DNA from: Leptidea sinapis
Taxonomy: Eukaryota; Arthropoda; Insecta; Lepidoptera; Pieridae
Assembly (NCBI RefSeq): GCF_905404315.1
Contig: NC_066277.1
Coordinates: 15,027,501 to 15,091,500 of the forward strand
Length of the DNA stretch: 64,000 bases
Direction of reading: 5' to 3'
Within the stretch, counting starts at the first letter, position 1; each line of letters starts with the position of its first letter. The notes under the pieces were generated by a model, which saw nothing but the letters and a program-made list of their open reading frames with translations, was not told the origin of the DNA and ran no database searches. Shown one piece after another: positions 12,601 through 21,314 of this stretch. A program made the translations under genes and the position numbers.

Positions 12601-15600
12601 TTGGCGATCGTAGTGGGTATTGGTGGTTCTCGGGAGGATGCTGCTGCCCATCCTCCGTTCTTTGAATCCCTAAGTCGCCTCTTACGACACCCACGGGAGG
12701 AGATGGGGTGGTGCTATTCTGGTGCGACACCACACGCACACGCACACGACACGCACGCAAAACTAACTAACACTAACAAAATTTCAAGATAATCGTAACA
12801 GACCATCAGAACACGACTTGAGGAGTTATGCAGCCTTAAGTTATACTAGTACATACTTTTTTATAATTGTATTATAATATTTATTTAAATGTGTCGTTCT
12901 GTAATCATGATGTATGCATCCGGGATACACATAAATCCTCGATCCGTTGTAAGTATTCTGTGAGCTAGTATTTTATGCTAGATCTGTTCTTATGTTAGGT
13001 GATGATGGGGATTGTTCCTGTGCAAGTATACGCCAAGGACATCTTCTCCCAAGCAGCACCAGGTCTTTCGTCGCACGTGTGTTCAGTCATGTTTGCTGTG
13101 GTCCTCATGTGTGGCAGCATGTGCAGTGTGCTCTTCTCAGACAAGTTCGGTAGACGGGTATGTAGAAGATAAAATAGGAAATTTTGATTATTTAATTATT
13201 ATTTATCACTTATACATTTTATCTTTTACTTTTTGGTCATGTCCATCATCAATAATTATCATGGAGGGTTGCATGTTTGCCAGTGATTCCTATCCTTCGT
13301 ACTCCTCGCCATATTATTAAATTTTGGGAAGGTTCCTCGCCTTTAAGCTGGTCAATCCATCGCCTTTATGTCTTTAGTATATCCAACAACGGTTAACCTT
13401 TGTCAAGCAAACCAGCCTCTGGTATCGTGCGTATATATTTGACCTCTTCTTCCCTTTTTCTATCCAAGAGGAGGACAAACGTGTATTTGATTTGTATAGT
13501 CACCTGATGGGAAGCAATTTTCGTAGCCCATACCATTAAGCAACAATAGAGGAATCACAGAAAATCCAATAATTTCAACATACAATTGTATGACGTATAG
13601 ACCTAGAAACATATCGTAAGGAGCTCGTTTCACAGTTTGCTTGTACGTGGTTACTTTTGAAAATTCCCTTACAGCCGCGATACAAAGGCCACTCATCCAT
13701 CTGAAAGAAATCATGAATCATCTCTCATAATGTGTTTGTGCACTTTAACAAATCTCTGTAATATTAATGCTCAACAAAATTCATTGCCGCAAATATCACA
13801 ATCAGTAATTGGGATTATACCAGCTGCTAGGTTTAATCAACGGACAGCACGTAAACGTATACGCAAAATAACAAATCTCACTTGTGCTACTTTTCAACTG
13901 TCGTGTGAGCAGAAACTCTTTGGTTCGCACTGCCACTTTGTAAAAGCACACGCGGCTACAATATAATGTTAGGCTAAGTTTGAAACCCTAGGTCGTTTCT
14001 GCTAGTTTCGCTTATAAAAGCTCATCATTTCAGCCGGAAGACGTCCACTGCTAGACAAAGGCCTCCCCGAAGATCGCCGTGACGATCGGTCCTGCGGCGC
14101 TCTCATCCAACCTATTCTAGCGATCTCTATCAGATCGTCGGTCCATCTTGTGGTGTCATACTATCACTACGTCTACCGGTACGTGGTCACCATTCGAGGA
14201 CCTTACTGCCCCAACGGCCATCTGTTCGTCGAGCTATGTGCCCTGCCCACTACCACTTCAGTTTCACAATAATTTGAGCTACGACAGTGACTTTGGTTCT
14301 CGTACGGATCTCTTGATTTCGGATTCGATCTCGTAGGGAAACTCCGAGCAGAGCCCTCTCCATTGTCCGCTGAGCGACAATGAGCTTCCTCATAAGGCCC
14401 TTAGTTAGCGACCACATCGTTCGACTCTGGTTTCCCTTCAAAACGTTTAAATTTTTCGCCTTTTATAAAAGCCTATATTTTCCGAAATGATAGTAATAAA
14501 ATGATAATAAAATTCCAAAGCATTTATCAATCTTCTTCCTATAAACTAGGAACTAAAAAAAACTCAGATTATGTATGTAAGCACAATGTCCTTTGTAAAA
14601 ATGAAACCAAAATCTCTTTTCAGCCATTACTGTTGGGATCAGCTATCGGCGTTTGCATATGCCTGGTTACAATGGGATTCCTGATGCAGACCAACGTAGC
14701 ACCCGCGTGGCTTACAGCATGCTTCATCCTGGCATTCTGTTTCTTCTTCATGTTTGGAGCGGGAAGTGTACCATACCTCCTCCTAGCTGAAGTATTTGTG
14801 TCAGAGGTAGTATCTTTTTTATTAAAATTACAAACAGGAATAACTATAATGATATTCCGGACGGAATCTAAGCGTGGACACCTTTCTAAGTGCTCTTGGG
14901 AATCCTCTGGTCTTGCAGAAGAAAGTGAGCGATGAACATCGCTTAGCATCAGATGTGTTTTACGCTGTTTTTTTTATGGAATAGGAGGACAAACGAGCGT
15001 ACGGGTCACCTGGTCTTAAGTGATCACCGCCGCCTATATTCTCTTGCAACACCAGAGGAATCACAAGAGCGTTGGCGGCTTTTAAGGAAGGTGTATGCGC
15101 TTTTTTTAAAGGTACCCATGTCGTATCGACCCGGAAACACCGCACAAGGAAGCTCATTCCACAGCTTTGTAGTACGAGGAAAAAAGCTCCTTGAAAACCG
15201 CACTGTGGAGAACCGCCAAACATTCAGATGGTGGGGATGATATCCTAACTTGTGGCGTGTCGTGCGAAGGTGGACTTCGGCGGCAGGAATCTGGTTAAAC
15301 AGCTGTTTTGTCATAATCTTCAGTTAAAAGGACTATTGTTGTAGAAACGAAACCTGAAAAAAATGGTATCTTAGATACCATTTTTTTCAGGCTAGTCTCT
15401 TCCGCACGCTAGTCTCACCCGGTTGCTATGTTATCTACGCGTCTTTGTTAAACAATAATTATGTAAAGATCACTGAAATTGAAATTTTGCTCCATCAAAT
15501 AACTAGGCGATAAAATTAGGTATAATAACCGTTCTAAGCCAGAATATTCAAAAAAACCTATGAAGGAAAATCATAAACCATAAAGTTGGTAAGGTGCGCG

Positions 15601-16600
15601 AAGGTAATTAGTTATTATTTAAAACATATACATATTTTGAAAATAATAAGTGTATACAGCGTAGCGCTTTAGAGGCGGAATTAAGGCCCAGCGCTTTTAC
15701 GAACTAAGCCAGCCGTCCATACACTGCATGATCCGTATATCTTGTTCAACTCTTAGGCTGTGGCTCCATCTACATTATCTAATTTATAATTGATAACCTG
15801 CTCAACCTCAGTATTTGCATATTAGGAAAGAGATAAGGGACGAGACGAGCAGGACGTTCAGCTGATGGAAATTGATATGCCTTACCCATTACAATGCAGT
15901 GCCGCTCAGGATTCTTGAAAAACCCAAAAATTCCGAGTGGCACTAAAATTGCCCTCGTCAAATGTGAAAATGTCGTAATTATTAGTATTAGCACTTACTA
16001 ATTGACTTATTTGTAAGTTTACATCATGTAATCTGCTTAAACCCAGTCTGGTTTAATAAATAAAATTATACTGCTTGGTGGTAAATAAATACGCAGCTTT
16101 GATACTCAAGAATATTTTTTTTATTTAAATAAGGGATAATGCGAGCAGGACACTCAGCTGATGGTAATTGATACGACATGTCTATTACAATGCTGTGCCG
16201 CTCAGGAGTTTTGAAAAACTCTGAGCGGTGCTCTAATTGCGCTCGTCACCTTGAGACATAAGATGTTAGTCTCATTCCAGTAATCCCAGTAATTTCACTA
16301 GCTGATAGTTTGTTCAAAGGAAGCAAGGGTAAAATAATTTCATCTGAGTAATAAATATATTTGTTTCAGGTTCAAAGTTTGGCCTCAATGATTCTCATGG
16401 AGTGGGTGTGGCTTCTCAACTTTTTCATCCTCGGAGTCTTTCCCTTGATGGTCAAATACCTGGGCATCCACGGTTCTTTCTACATCTTCGCTGGCTTTTC
16501 TGTCCTCGATATCCTTCTTGCTTTATTCATGGTGCCAGAAACAAAAGGCTTGACGAAGGAACAGATACAAGAGGCTTTTCTTGGAAGGAAACAGAAATAG
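632..16600 (+). CDS. Tret1-like MFS sugar transporter, gene A (3' exons; 5' end outside window)
   Basis: Seven exons are readable: 632-801, 1634-1751, 5039-5137, 8982-9040, 12999-13157, 14624-14806 and 16370-16600 (TAG stop). All junctions are GT-AG and the phases join into one open frame of 338 residues. It encodes the C-terminal two thirds of a 12-helix sugar carrier of the plasma membrane: helices 4-6, a charged central cytoplasmic loop rich in E and K, then helices 7-12. Family motifs seen are SPVFLIKK after helix 6, SDKFGRR after helix 8 and PETKG at the end of helix 12. The helix-7 motif usually written QQxxGxN reads TQVMMGIVP here, and the helix-10 GPIPW motif reads GSVPY. Earlier exons, equivalent to gene B exons 1-3, must lie upstream of base 1. 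Sugar transport is inferred from family; trehalose as substrate is not shown by the sequence. Introns hold LINEs, a mariner, SINEs and an RTE element, none of which breaks the frame. Confidence 0.9.
838..1150 (+). mobile_element. Dispersed repeat A (SINE-like), long copy
   Basis: About 300 bp, starting at ACCAGTGGGAGG and ending in an A-rich tail near CATGAAAAAAG. The same unit recurs at 16658, 28796 (reverse), 45975, 52998 and 59885, with 5'-truncated reverse copies at 15822 and 16118. It has no tRNA-like head that I can find. Here it sits in the intron just after the exon at 632-801. The matching intron of gene B runs straight through without it, so the insertion is younger than the gene duplication. 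Confidence 0.75.
1451..1606 (+). mobile_element. SINE B, body only (tRNA head missing)
   Basis: The stretch matches the body of the tRNA-headed SINE at 17706-17930, from CATTTATATGATGAATATG to the conserved end GGCTATGCCTAGTTTGGGGC. The copy begins just where the tRNA-like head of the full copy ends. It ends only about 28 bases before the exon at 1634, so it supplies part of the sequence upstream of that splice acceptor. Confidence 0.65.
1760..2060 (-). mobile_element. LINE reverse-transcriptase relic
   Basis: Read on the minus strand, the sequence gives the RT blocks SGVPQGNVLGPVL (about 1890-1925) and FADDTAL (about 1805-1830), the catalytic YxDD-type box. The relic starts immediately after the splice donor of the exon at 1634-1751. 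Frames are broken upstream. From 2060 to 2460 there is AT-rich intron with no recognisable coding signal. Confidence 0.65.
2461..4297 (+). mobile_element. Decayed copy of the 18.2-kb LINE family
   Basis: This plus-strand stretch matches, with many indels, ORF2 of the element at 18205-23300 (there on the minus strand, about 21045 down to 19190). It includes CGDFNINLLEPS (endonuclease, about 2680-2720), GFTWGLSTINA and LSKAFHCIHH (about 3950-4090), and the ADDTS box near 4225. It stops abruptly after GCACTCTCAAG, where the full element continues. It lies in an intron of gene A and encodes nothing intact. Confidence 0.8.
4298..4836 (+). mobile_element. Helitron-like non-autonomous element (3' end clear)
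   Basis: The right end reads CAGAACAACGTCTGT then CGGGTCAGCTAG (ending at 4836) followed by T. This is the CTAG terminus preceded by a short hairpin that is typical of Helitrons, and it matches the Helitron end at 42194. Inside are two direct repeats (about 4340-4385 and 4430-4490) containing TTGTATTAAAATTA and ACAGATGACTA. The left border is not resolved. Confidence 0.5.
5822..7109 (-). mobile_element. Mariner element, copy 1, inactive
   Basis: About 1.29 kb with imperfect terminal inverted repeats: the left end starts GGTAACACTAAAAATGTT and the right end, reversed, reads GGTAACACTGAAAATGTT. It encodes a broken mariner transposase on the minus strand. The element lies in the gene A intron after the exon at 5039-5137. 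The corresponding gene B intron has no mariner here, so insertion followed the duplication. A second, separately inserted copy is at 36304-37541. Confidence 0.9.
5884..6945 (-). pseudogene. Mariner transposase, broken (copy 1)
   Basis: The start is the ATG at 6945. Residues about 1-110 carry the paired helix-turn-helix region (RATIYNWFNEFKRG, then DKRVTYQQIR). The catalytic domain shows GDESWIYCY (first D) and HHDNA (second D). At the third position both mariner copies read PCN where canonical mariners have a D, at the D,D(34) spacing. Compared with copy 2, this copy has a 1-base loss near 6537, a 4-base duplication near 6517 that brings in a stop, and a stop codon directly after HHDNA near 6173. 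It cannot make a full transposase. Confidence 0.88.
7440..8200 (+). mobile_element. Strongly decayed LINE RT relic
   Basis: Conceptual translation in shifting plus frames gives pieces resembling a reverse transcriptase: VKFLDFSGAIDTLQ, GNSLVWCKNYLTS, then GSVIGPLHFIIYV near 7710-7745. Many stops interrupt it. A local tandem duplication is visible at 7877-7960, where CATGATACTTTCGTGATAAT and a following AATGATAAAAAAAC-type segment occur twice. The stretch before it (7110-7440) and after it (8200-8530) is AT-rich intron with nothing recognisable. Confidence 0.55.
8533..8586 (+). repeat. RTE-family 3' tail fragment
   Basis: GGCCTTTGTCCAGGATGTC and CTTCCGGCTGATGATGATG match the 3' terminus of the RTE element at 9958-12758 (there reversed) and end in the same GAT repeat. 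It is too short to hold coding sequence. Confidence 0.7.
9600..9957 (+). mobile_element. Mariner relic shared with gene B
   Basis: A second, unrelated mariner lineage. Fragments read FHHDNPRPHASLATRQKL and, in another frame, FAPSDFY, so here the third catalytic D is kept. The homologous relic lies at about 51980-52260 in the matching intron of gene B, so this insertion predates the duplication. The RTE element at 9958 was later inserted near its right end. A fold-back arm pair at 9857-9873 and 9880-9896 lies inside it. Confidence 0.7.
9958..12758 (-). mobile_element. RTE-clade LINE, 2.8 kb, with target-site duplication
   Basis: Flanked by an 11-base duplication AAAACTAACTA (9947-9957 and 12759-12769). 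The 3' end, on the left, finishes in a GAT repeat as RTE elements do. On the minus strand there is an endonuclease tail (WTWISPDGAPKNEIDFIM, near 12150-12210), then RT blocks GFRKGFSTIDHIH, LAFVDYEKAFD and THLRFADDIVIMAE (near 10700-10740). The frame is broken by several indels and the endonuclease part is shortened, so the copy is dead. It lies in the gene A intron between the exons at 8982 and 12999 and is absent from gene B. Confidence 0.9.
13465..13700 (-). mobile_element. LINE 3' region fragment
   Basis: On the minus strand a readable stretch includes VIPLLLLNGMGYEN and ends FPSGDYTNQIHVCPP. This parallels the 3' end of the fragment at 14969-15314 (VIPLVLQENIGGGDHL then GDPYARLSS). I read it as a diverged relative of that LINE tail. 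Low coding content; intron of gene A. Confidence 0.4.
14028..14425 (-). mobile_element. RTE LINE, 3' fragment
   Basis: CAGCCGGAAGACGTCCACTG and the following bases match the 3' end of the RTE element at 9958-12758 closely, continuing to the region that reads MRKLIVAQRTMERALLGVSL on the minus strand. It is 5'-truncated, as expected of target-primed insertion. It lies in the gene A intron just before the exon at 14624. Confidence 0.8.
14969..15314 (-). mobile_element. LINE ORF2 C-terminus and 3' tail
   Basis: The minus strand reads FSRSFFPRTTKLWNELP, then YDMGTFKKSAYTFLK and SSGVA, a conserved C-terminal block of lepidopteran jockey/CR1-like LINE ORF2 proteins. It is followed by a short 3' UTR ending in an A run (14968-14976 reversed). 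A related plus-strand copy is at 60395-60540. Confidence 0.75.
15353..15391. repeat. Perfect 19-bp-arm palindrome
   Basis: The arm CCTGAAAAAAATGGTATCT (15353-15371), one base, then its exact reverse complement (15373-15391). It could form a cruciform or RNA hairpin. It lies in the gene A intron before the last exon. I do not recognise it as the end of a known element. Confidence 0.85.
15822..15965 (-). mobile_element. Repeat A, 5'-truncated copy
   Basis: Reverse-orientation copy holding only the 3' half of repeat A: GACGAGCAGGACGTTCAGC, then GCCGCTCAGGATTC, breaking off after CTCGTCAA. Confidence 0.75.
16118..16312 (-). mobile_element. Repeat A, 5'-truncated copy
   Basis: Second reverse copy in the same intron. 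It begins at the T-rich complement of the tail and breaks off after CACTAGCTG, 57 bases before the last gene A exon. Truncation at the end away from the A tail fits copying from RNA. Confidence 0.75.
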
Positions 16601-16646
16601 CGTAGCTTTAGGTTTTTAAAAGTTACGAATTAGTTAATTGAGTTTC

Positions 16647-16652
16647 AATAAA
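16647..16652 (+). promoter_or_regulatory. Poly(A) signal of gene A
   Basis: AATAAA 47 bases after the gene A stop codon. The equivalent signal in gene B is at 56087-56092, and the two 3' UTRs are alignable up to here. Repeat A starts five bases after this hexamer. Confidence 0.7.
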
Positions 16653-16657
16653 CATAT

Positions 16658-16966
16658 ACCAGTAGGAGGCTCCTTTGCACAGGATGCCGGCTAGATTATG
16701 GGTACCACAACGGCGCTTATTTCTGCCGTGAAGCGGTAATGTGTAAGCATTATTGTGTTTCGTTCTGAAGGGCGCCGTAGCTAGTGAAATTACTGGGCAA
16801 ATGAGACTTAAAATCTTATGTCTCAAGAAGACGAGCGCAGTTGTAGTGCCGCTCAGAATTCTTGGGCTATCAAGAAACCTGAGCGGCACTGGATTGTAAT
16901 GGGCAGGGCGTATCAATGACTGTCAGCTGGACGTCCTGCTCGTCTGGACAATTTCTGTCATAAATA
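16658..16966 (+). mobile_element. Repeat A, full copy beside gene A poly(A) signal
   Basis: Begins at ACCAGTAGGAGGCTCC and ends near CTGTCATAAATAAAAA. It replaces the natural sequence downstream of the gene A AATAAA, where cleavage and the GU-rich element would be expected. Gene B lacks it. Confidence 0.8.
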
Positions 16967-17133
16967 AAAATCCAATATTATAATATTTAAATTTAAGAGT
17001 CACAATTGGCAAAAACAAGGGCGCAAATTCCACATTATTTCGGATAAGGGCTTAAAAGATAAAAAATAAGATTTTAATTCAGTTTCGATTTCCTAAAAAA
17101 TGTTTAATAAAATTTACACTATTCCAGACTCTA

Positions 17134-17416
17134 ACGGCTGTTCCCAATATACTGTCTACGGATAGAGATAAATTACTACCTTCTACTGTCAGTAATTAGT
17201 CCCAGTACACCCGAAAAGTCATTCTTATCGCTTTATATTGGGACGTGTGAATTGAAATTTTCATACAAACTTCTATCGCTGCTAAGCTATACGTCGTCCC
17301 ATTTAACAAACAGCCTGTACGGATAAGGTGAATTACCGTCGATAAGTTTATTGGGACAGAAAAGTCAACGATAGTTATCTCAAGTAAGAGATAGACTGAA
17401 TATTGGGAACAGCCGT
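17134..17416. mobile_element. MITE with 17-bp terminal inverted repeats
   Basis: The ends are ACGGCTGTTCCCAATAT and its exact reverse complement, with similarity continuing inward (ACTGTCTAC against CAGTCTATC). It is 283 bp, has no coding potential and is AT-rich inside. Flanks suggest a short TA/TAA duplication, but I cannot fix it. Confidence 0.7.
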
Positions 17417-17705
17417 AAGATATTATATCTCTCACAACAATGTTACTACAGCCTTTCTAAATGCCTACGAATTTCTGAATGAAAAGTTAAAAAAATAAGT
17501 TTTAATTAAGTAATTATTATTAAGTATTAGTTTTATAAGACGCATGCCCCTAATATTATTAATGTAATATAATTGTTATACTCTCTTTAAATAGAGTTTC
17601 ATCTACTGTACCTAACTGTAAGACTACAAATTCGTTATTATATTATTCATATATTATTATTAATATTTATATAATGATAAGAGTGCAATAAATATAATAT
17701 TCGAC

Positions 17706-17930
17706 GACCCCTATAGCCCAGTGGTTAGTGACCCTGCCTACTGAGCTGGAGGTCCCGGGTTCGAATCCCGGTAGGTGCAAACATTTATATGATGAATATG
17801 AATGTTTGTTTCCGAGTCATGTATGTTTATAAGTATTTGTGTATGTTTAAGTAAGTATATTGTGTTAAATATATATTTGTCTGGTACCCATAGTACAGGC
17901 TATGCCTAGTTTGGGGCAAGATGATTTGTA
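17706..17930 (+). mobile_element. SINE B, full copy with tRNA-like head
   Basis: The head 17706-17780 has an A-box-like TAGCCCAGTGGTTAGTG and a perfect B box GGTTCGAATCC (17759-17769) in a T-arm with a 5-bp CCGGG/CCCGG stem. An RNA polymerase III promoter is therefore likely. The body continues CATTTATATGATGAATATG and ends CCTAGTTTGGGGCAAG. Body-only copies are at 1451 and 43812. It is a tRNA-derived SINE rather than a working tRNA gene, because the acceptor and anticodon stems do not close cleanly. Confidence 0.8.
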
Positions 17931-18060
17931 CAAATGATTTAAGTTTTCTTTAGTGTTAATTCCGCCAATATTTGTTTTTAAAACAATTCGACACGTGTTT
18001 CGCCTCTACACGAGGCATCCTCAGGACGTGTTGTCTCGCCAAAATCTGGCACGAGAATGA
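17931..18060 (-). mobile_element. Penelope-like fragment with hammerhead-like fold, copy 1
   Basis: Shared almost unchanged with 49448-49570. On the minus strand it carries CTGAGGA (18018-18024), a stem-loop GCCTC-GTGTA-GAGGC, GAAA (17998-18001), then a short ACAC/GTGT stem and GTC (17990-17992). This is the order of a type I hammerhead ribozyme core as found in Penelope-like elements. No coding sequence is left. Assignment to Penelope-like elements is by this motif only. Confidence 0.5.
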
Positions 18061-18106
18061 TAATTAAAAAGATAATTTGTGTAAATGTGTGTCAATATTT
18101 ATAAAA

Positions 18107-18204
18107 AAAAATATGTGAACTTAGTTTAAAGATCAATGTCTTCGCTGCGCTCCAACTAGATGCCGTAGGCGTAGTCACAAAGTGCGGCAACTAATACAAT
18201 TTGC
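18107..18204. repeat. Left half of an interrupted inverted repeat
   Basis: About 60 bases (TATGTGAACTTAG, then CTGCGCTCCAACTAGATGCC) reappear inverted at about 23735-23800, on the far side of the long LINE. The pair may be the ends of an older DNA element into which the LINE inserted. Similarity is imperfect. Confidence 0.4.
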
Positions 18205-18421
18205 TAAAAGGCATAAAAGGCATTTATTTTCTCAAAATTGATTCCTTTAGAATTCTTTTTGATGTCATTTCTTATACTACTAGATACTACTACCGCTTCG
18301 GAAACAAATGGCGCTCTGAGAGAGAAGAAGCGGCGCAAGAAACTCTCCCAGCATTCTTTTTTTTTGCGCTATTTCAATAAAAATATACAATATTGTACAG
18401 TTGCTATAAAATAATCACAAT

Positions 18422-21309
18422 CTAGTCCCAGGCTGTCCGATCATTTAGATATTCAGCAGTGGAGTAATAGGATTTACGACAGAGCCATTTTTTTATAAAA
18501 CATTTAAATTTATTTATAGACAATGCCTGAACAGTGGCTGGGACTTTATTGTAGAAGTGTATACATTTACCCTTAAAGCTATTATGTATCTTATGAAGCC
18601 TACTAGAATTAGTTACAAGCAATCCCTTATTTCTAGTGTTATAATAATGAAAATCACTATTAAGAGCAAAAAGGTGACGATTTTTGTGAACATATATTAA
18701 ATTTTCATAAATGTACTGACAATAAACAGTCATAATATTTATTTCTTTAAATTTTTCTTTGAGAGACTGTCTATAACCAAGCTGATATATAGCACGAACA
18801 GCTCTCTTTTGCAGAGCAAACACTATATCAATGTCAGCAGCATGACCCCATAGTAATATACCGTACGTCATGATGCTGTGAAAATAACTAAAGTACACTA
18901 ATCTAGCGGTCGCAACATTCGTGTACTCTCTAATCTTTCTAACTGCATATGCCGCAGAGCTGAGTCTATCTGCTAGATGGGTAATATGTGGACCCCACTG
19001 AAGCTTTTTATCTAACGTGATACCCAGGAAGACCGTAGTGTCCACAAGTTCCAATCTCTGGTCATTTATAAGTACGTTGGTTTGTACCTCCGCTGTGTTT
19101 GGTGTAATGAACCGTAAACACTTTGTTTTTTTACTGTTTAAGTGCAGATTATTCGTCTCAAACCAACGCACTATCTTTGAGAGTGCATTGCTTACCTCGT
19201 CATCAATATCCGCACGTCGCTTCACTTTAAAAATAAGTGAAGTATCATCAGCAAACAATACAATCTCATGGCTATCATCTACCACAAACGGTAGATCGTT
19301 AATATATATAAGAAACAAGAAAGGACCGAGAATAGAACCCTGTGGAACACCTATTCGCACAGGTTTACCCGAAGACCGTTTGCCATTTACATCGACTATC
19401 TGAACTCTTTCGCTTAAATATGATTTTAACAGATTTAGGGCTCTATTTTTCACTCCATAATGCTTTAGTTTTAGGAGTAAAGTTTCATGGTGGACGCAGT
19501 CAAATGCTTTTGACAAATCACAAAAAATGCCCAATGCATCCTGTGACTCTTCCCAGGCGTCAAAGATGTGCTCAATGAGTCTAGTACCCGCATTAATTGT
19601 TGATAAACCTCTAGTGAAACCAAACTGATTTTTGTTCATTAATTTACAAAAATGCATTGGAAGCTGTTGAAGCAAAAGTTTTTCAAAAATTTTACTAAAA
19701 ACAGGCAGCACTGAAATAGGTCTGAAATTAGCAGGGTCAAAAGAACTGCCCGATTTAAACAAAGGTATAACTTTGCTGTATTTCATGAGGTCAGGGAACA
19801 CACCCTCATCTATGCATTCATTAAATATTATTGCTAATTCAGGTGCTATAATGTCAAGTATGTATTTAACAATATTAGTCGAATGGCCCCATAGGTCTTT
19901 TGTATTTTTTAGGTTAATTAATTTGAAGATTTTTATTATATCGCTACCTGTAACATACTTAAATTTCAAGTCAGTAGAAGATACTGGTACGTGTAATTTA
20001 AGCATATCATATGCTGCTTTTGACGAAGCGTTAAGGTATTTGGTCGTGACAATCGGGATTTCGGAGAAGTATTTATCAAATTCATTTGCAATTTCTATTT
20101 CCGAATTTATAACGCGATTATTAATATTTAAACAGATAGAGGTGTTACGGCAATTCGATCTACCAGTTTCATTGTTAATTACACTCCAAGTCGCTTTTAC
20201 TTTATTATTACTGTTTTTAATTTTATCTGCAATGAAACGTGTTTTCGCTTCATGACAAACTATTTTAAAAAGCTTGGAGTATTTTTTTACATATATTTTA
20301 AATTCTTCACTATTATTGTAATGTTTCTCATAATAAAGGTCATATAAGCGTTTACGACTTTTGTGGATACCCATTGTTGCCCAATCATTAAAACTATGTT
20401 TGTTGTTTACTGTCACCGTTACTGGAGTAAAAATCCTGTCAAATTCCTCACAGAAGGAATTGAAGACTAAGTTATAGTGAAAATTAGCAGTTTCACCACA
20501 GTGTAAAAATGGTATCGTATTTACCAAATTATTTCTAAACCTCTCAAGACGGCTACCCGTAACTGGTATAATCGTCACCTTTTTTGGTCTGACATTGTCC
20601 AATCTTGTATTTACTTTTATAAGTTGCCCACTATGGTCGGACTGAAGATTATTAATTATGAGTTTACTAGTAATAGTAACATCTGTAAAAATATTATCTA
20701 AACAGGTTGCTGTTGTAGAAGTGATTCTAGTAGGTTCCCAAAATACATTGAACAAATTAAAACTTTGAAATAAATTTTTAAGGCTACTACAATTGGCCGA
20801 AGGTTCAAGCAAGTTTATATTAAAATCTCCACACACTATAATTGACTTGCTAGTTTTGCTAAATTTTGATAGTACCTCCTCCATTCTATGTTGGAATTGT
20901 TCATATGATGCAGTGGGGGGGCGGTATACACTTACAATAATAAATTGCTCTAGTTCTATACGAGATTAACAATATCTCTTCTATTATTACATTTTAATCT
21001 ATTATTAATAATAATTAGGGAACCTCCATGTATTGCCCTACTTCTACAAAACGAACTGACTACTTTATGTTCTCTAAAACTAAACTGGAGCTGATGACTC
21101 TTACGCCAATGTTCTGTAATACATAATATATCTATATTACAGCAGCTCAAAAACAGTTCAATTTCTAATTCCTTACTTGAGATACCTTGTATATTCTGGT
21201 GAACAATATTTATGAGCTTTATATTATGATTATCTATAGCAGTAACATTTATATTTGGTGAATGTTGCCTATTTTGTATGATATTGCAAGAGTTGTCCTC
21301 CCTTGTCAA
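18422..21309 (-). pseudogene. LINE ORF2: endonuclease and reverse transcriptase, one frameshift
   Basis: The N-terminal part (21309-20956) has the AP-endonuclease blocks HQNIQGI and ITEHW. After a single-base shift near 20963 the frame continues with YRPP, CGDFNINLL and SDHSG, completing the endonuclease. The RT follows: FRPISVLPVFSKIFE, GFTRGLSTINA, CDLSKAFDCVHH, GVPQGSILGP and the catalytic LFADDTS (19239-19259). The C-terminal domain ends near the TAG at 18422. Apart from the one shift the 820-residue main frame is uninterrupted. The protein would nick target DNA and copy the element RNA. The frame opens at 21309 with TTG, not ATG, six bases after the ORF1 stop, so ORF2 may depend on reinitiation or on reading through from ORF1. 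Confidence 0.88.
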
Positions 21310-21314
21310 ATAAC

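Noticed and set aside
17706..17780. A stand-alone tRNA gene
   Set aside because: The A and B boxes are good, but acceptor and anticodon stems do not close and a SINE body shared with other loci follows at once.
19017..20255. Plus-strand frames opposite the LINE ORF2
   Set aside because: They are shadows of the real minus-strand ORF2.
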